Shown piece by piece: positions 62,702-64,000 of a stretch of 64,000 nucleotides of DNA (its first letter is position 1; each line of letters opens with the position of its first letter). The notes below the pieces were generated by a model. That model did not search any database. It worked only from the letters and a program-made list of their open reading frames with translations, and was not told the origin of the DNA. This stretch comes from Muribaculum intestinale (lineage in GTDB: Bacteria; Bacteroidota; Bacteroidia; Bacteroidales; Muribaculaceae): assembly GCF_002201515.1 (NCBI RefSeq), contig NZ_CP021421.1, forward strand, positions 2,914,001 through 2,978,000. The letters are read 5' to 3'. A program made the position numbers and the translations under genes.

Positions 62702-64000
62702 TCACTGATTTGCTCAAAACTAATGCCGAAAACTGCGGCAAATTCTTGTATTTTTTCAAGTCGTTGTTTTCCCCACTGGGTAGAAACAACAAACTTTACA
62801 TTATCTCCATTGGTGACAATAGGAAGATTTTCAAAGAAACGGCGGTCACGCTTGCTATCATTGATATGATCTTCTTTCCATTTATCAAGTGATTCAGTAG
62901 GTAGGAAAATAGCTTTACCTCTGATTATTTTACCGGCATCAACCATTTTTTGAAAAGTCATTCCAGGTTGATTTGCGATTGCTTTACTCATTTCAAGAAA
63001 AGCCTCGCCGATACCATAGTTACCTTTGCCGTTAACGGAGTACTTCAATCGTTTTCCACTTGTAGAACTTTCATCATCCTCGTTGTCATATTCCTCAACG
63101 GCAGATTCAAAAGGGACGTTAAACGATTCTGCAAGTTCCTTTACCTGCGGAATAGATTCTTTATGCCATTGATTGCTCACAACGAAGGCCTGTCCATCCT
63201 CCATGACGATTGGTATTTTATTCCACCGATTCTCCTTTATATATGTTTCAGGATTATCAATGGCCTTGACAACATCATCCCGATCTGCGAAGATGGTTCC
63301 GACAGTTTGTTTAATCGCATCAAATGTCATACGTTTCGCGGCCTCATTTAAAATTTCAAACACCGCTTGCGTTATTGTCAGCATCTTACGGCCATTAACG
63401 GTCAAGCCATATATCTGATCTAAGGCATCTTCCTCATTAACCATAATCGGTTTAAGACCAAGGTTGATAAGGAAGCGTTCCACGCGGCTCTCGTCTGGAT
63501 CTCCTTCCTCATTGAAGTAGGAGGCGAAAGTCATTGTTTCACCGTTCTCATCCTTGAAGAAGGGTTCGTCGAAACCGAAGTCTTTGAACACATCGGTGTA
63601 TAGATAGAAGATGACCTTCGATAGGAAACGCTTGGCAGTAATTGTGCCGTCGGCGGTTTTGGCGAAGAAGTAGCCGAGTTTCTTATCCTCCTGCTGAATT
63701 TCACCGCCTTCAATATGCTCGTTGATGGCAGTGACAAACTGCCACCAGTCGTAGCGGTTACCGTTGCTGAACTGTATGCCATAGCCTTGTTCTGAGTGGT
63801 CTTTGATTTTGATATATTCCCAATCCCAACGGCGTTTGAAAGCCGAGTCAATCGGGAAGAGCGACTGGTCGGATGTGTTCATCGTCGCCCAGATATAGAG
63901 ATTGTTGGGCAACAGAAGTTTCTCGCCGCGCTTCACCATACCCACCACATCGTGACCGCCCTCATACATGGTGTTGATTTGGTCTGCCTTAGCGATGTTG
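62698..64000 (-). CDS. McrB-like AAA+ ATPase, 5' end outside the window
   Basis: 434 codons visible, N-terminus beyond the window edge (the frame is open through IAKADQINT). It keeps the McrB-type sensor 1 and arginine region LPNNLYIWATMNTSDQSLFPIDSAFKRRWDWEY. The C-terminal half contains two related modules: IPIVMEDGQAFVVSNQWHKE ... FNVPFESA and LPIVTNGDNVKFVVSTQW ... FGISFEQIS. Walker A and B lie upstream of the visible part. It is the motor partner of the LlaJI/McrC-like gene. Confidence 0.82.
   Translation of the reverse strand, partial: NIAKADQINTMYEGGHDVVGMVKRGEKLLLPNNLYIWATMNTSDQSLFPIDSAFKRRWDWEYIKIKDHSEQGYGIQFSNGNRYDWWQFVTAINEHIEGGEIQQEDKKLGYFFAKTADGTITAKRFLSKVIFYLYTDVFKDFGFDEPFFKDENGETMTFASYFNEEGDPDESRVERFLINLGLKPIMVNEEDALDQIYGLTVNGRKMLTITQAVFEILNEAAKRMTFDAIKQTVGTIFADRDDVVKAIDNPETYIKENRWNKIPIVMEDGQAFVVSNQWHKESIPQVKELAESFNVPFESAVEEYDNEDDESSTSGKRLKYSVNGKGNYGIGEAFLEMSKAIANQPGMTFQKMVDAGKIIRGKAIFLPTESLDKWKEDHINDSKRDRRFFENLPIVTNGDNVKFVVSTQWGKQRLEKIQEFAAVFGISFEQISE

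Overview
The window looks like the chromosome of an uncultured gut Bacteroidales, most likely Muribaculaceae-like. The support is SusC-type receptor remnants, an asnA-type asparagine synthetase, several promoters with the Bacteroidota TTTG / TAnnTTTG signature, DUF3943 and SIMPL proteins, and Bacteroidota-type mobile elements. Genus and species cannot be fixed from the sequence alone.

Layout. 1-5.5 kb: a fused pair of dead genes (SusC receptor, OPA-type MFS transporter), asnA, a DUF3943 outer-membrane protein and a tRNA-Ser. 5.5-7.3 kb: a prophage lysis remnant (holin fragment, GH108 endolysin, a lipoprotein shaped like a unimolecular spanin) plus the first ~50 codons of a tyrosine recombinase. 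7.4-18.6 kb: a long plus-strand gene run (DUF4893, a lipoprotein class A beta-lactamase with a WG-like N-terminus, SIMPL, a helical-repeat protein, META lipoprotein, macro domain, PH domain, small membrane proteins, MmcQ/YjbR, Tag glycosylase, DUF2807). It is split by an IS21-family element that carries an IS4-family element inside it. 18.6-21.4 kb: SanA-like and lipoprotein genes reading left, decayed and cut by an IS21 remnant. 21.4-30.9 kb: a DUF1186-like protein, a Fic protein with an altered catalytic motif, an AT-rich block of mostly unknown genes centred on an OST-HTH/DUF3825 protein, and hipBA. 30.9-44.6 kb: a PH protein, an SF1 helicase-DUF2726 gene broken by an IS30-type element and touched at its end by an IS5-type element, another Fic gene, a truncated AlbA-type gene, a second full IS21, a broken AAA15 ATPase, an AAA_14/DUF234 ATPase and an HD protein. 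45-54 kb: a recombination module (four-HTH DNA-binding protein plus a tyrosine recombinase killed by ISAs1), a YafQ toxin pair, a truncated membrane gene, a third IS21 and a dead second copy of the HTH gene. 54-64 kb: Fic, RhuM, an alcohol dehydrogenase and a minus-strand defence operon: McrB-like ATPase, LlaJI/McrC-like nuclease, then SIR2-APAZ joined in the -1 frame to MID-PIWI (a prokaryotic Argonaute).

Three points stand out. (1) The SIR2-APAZ/Argonaute gene is split by a -1 frame change exactly at an A_AAA_AAA heptamer. (2) Three recombinase modules share a layout: a TGCATCGG[A/C]AAGT motif, a terminator hairpin, and an array of 10-bp repeats whose sequence differs between modules. In the complete module four decamers face a protein with four HTH domains; in the two better preserved modules two 12-bp repeats follow. 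(3) At least five transposon types and several IS21 remnants without target duplications have repeatedly cut genes here. The region reads as a decaying defence and mobile-element island rather than one intact element.
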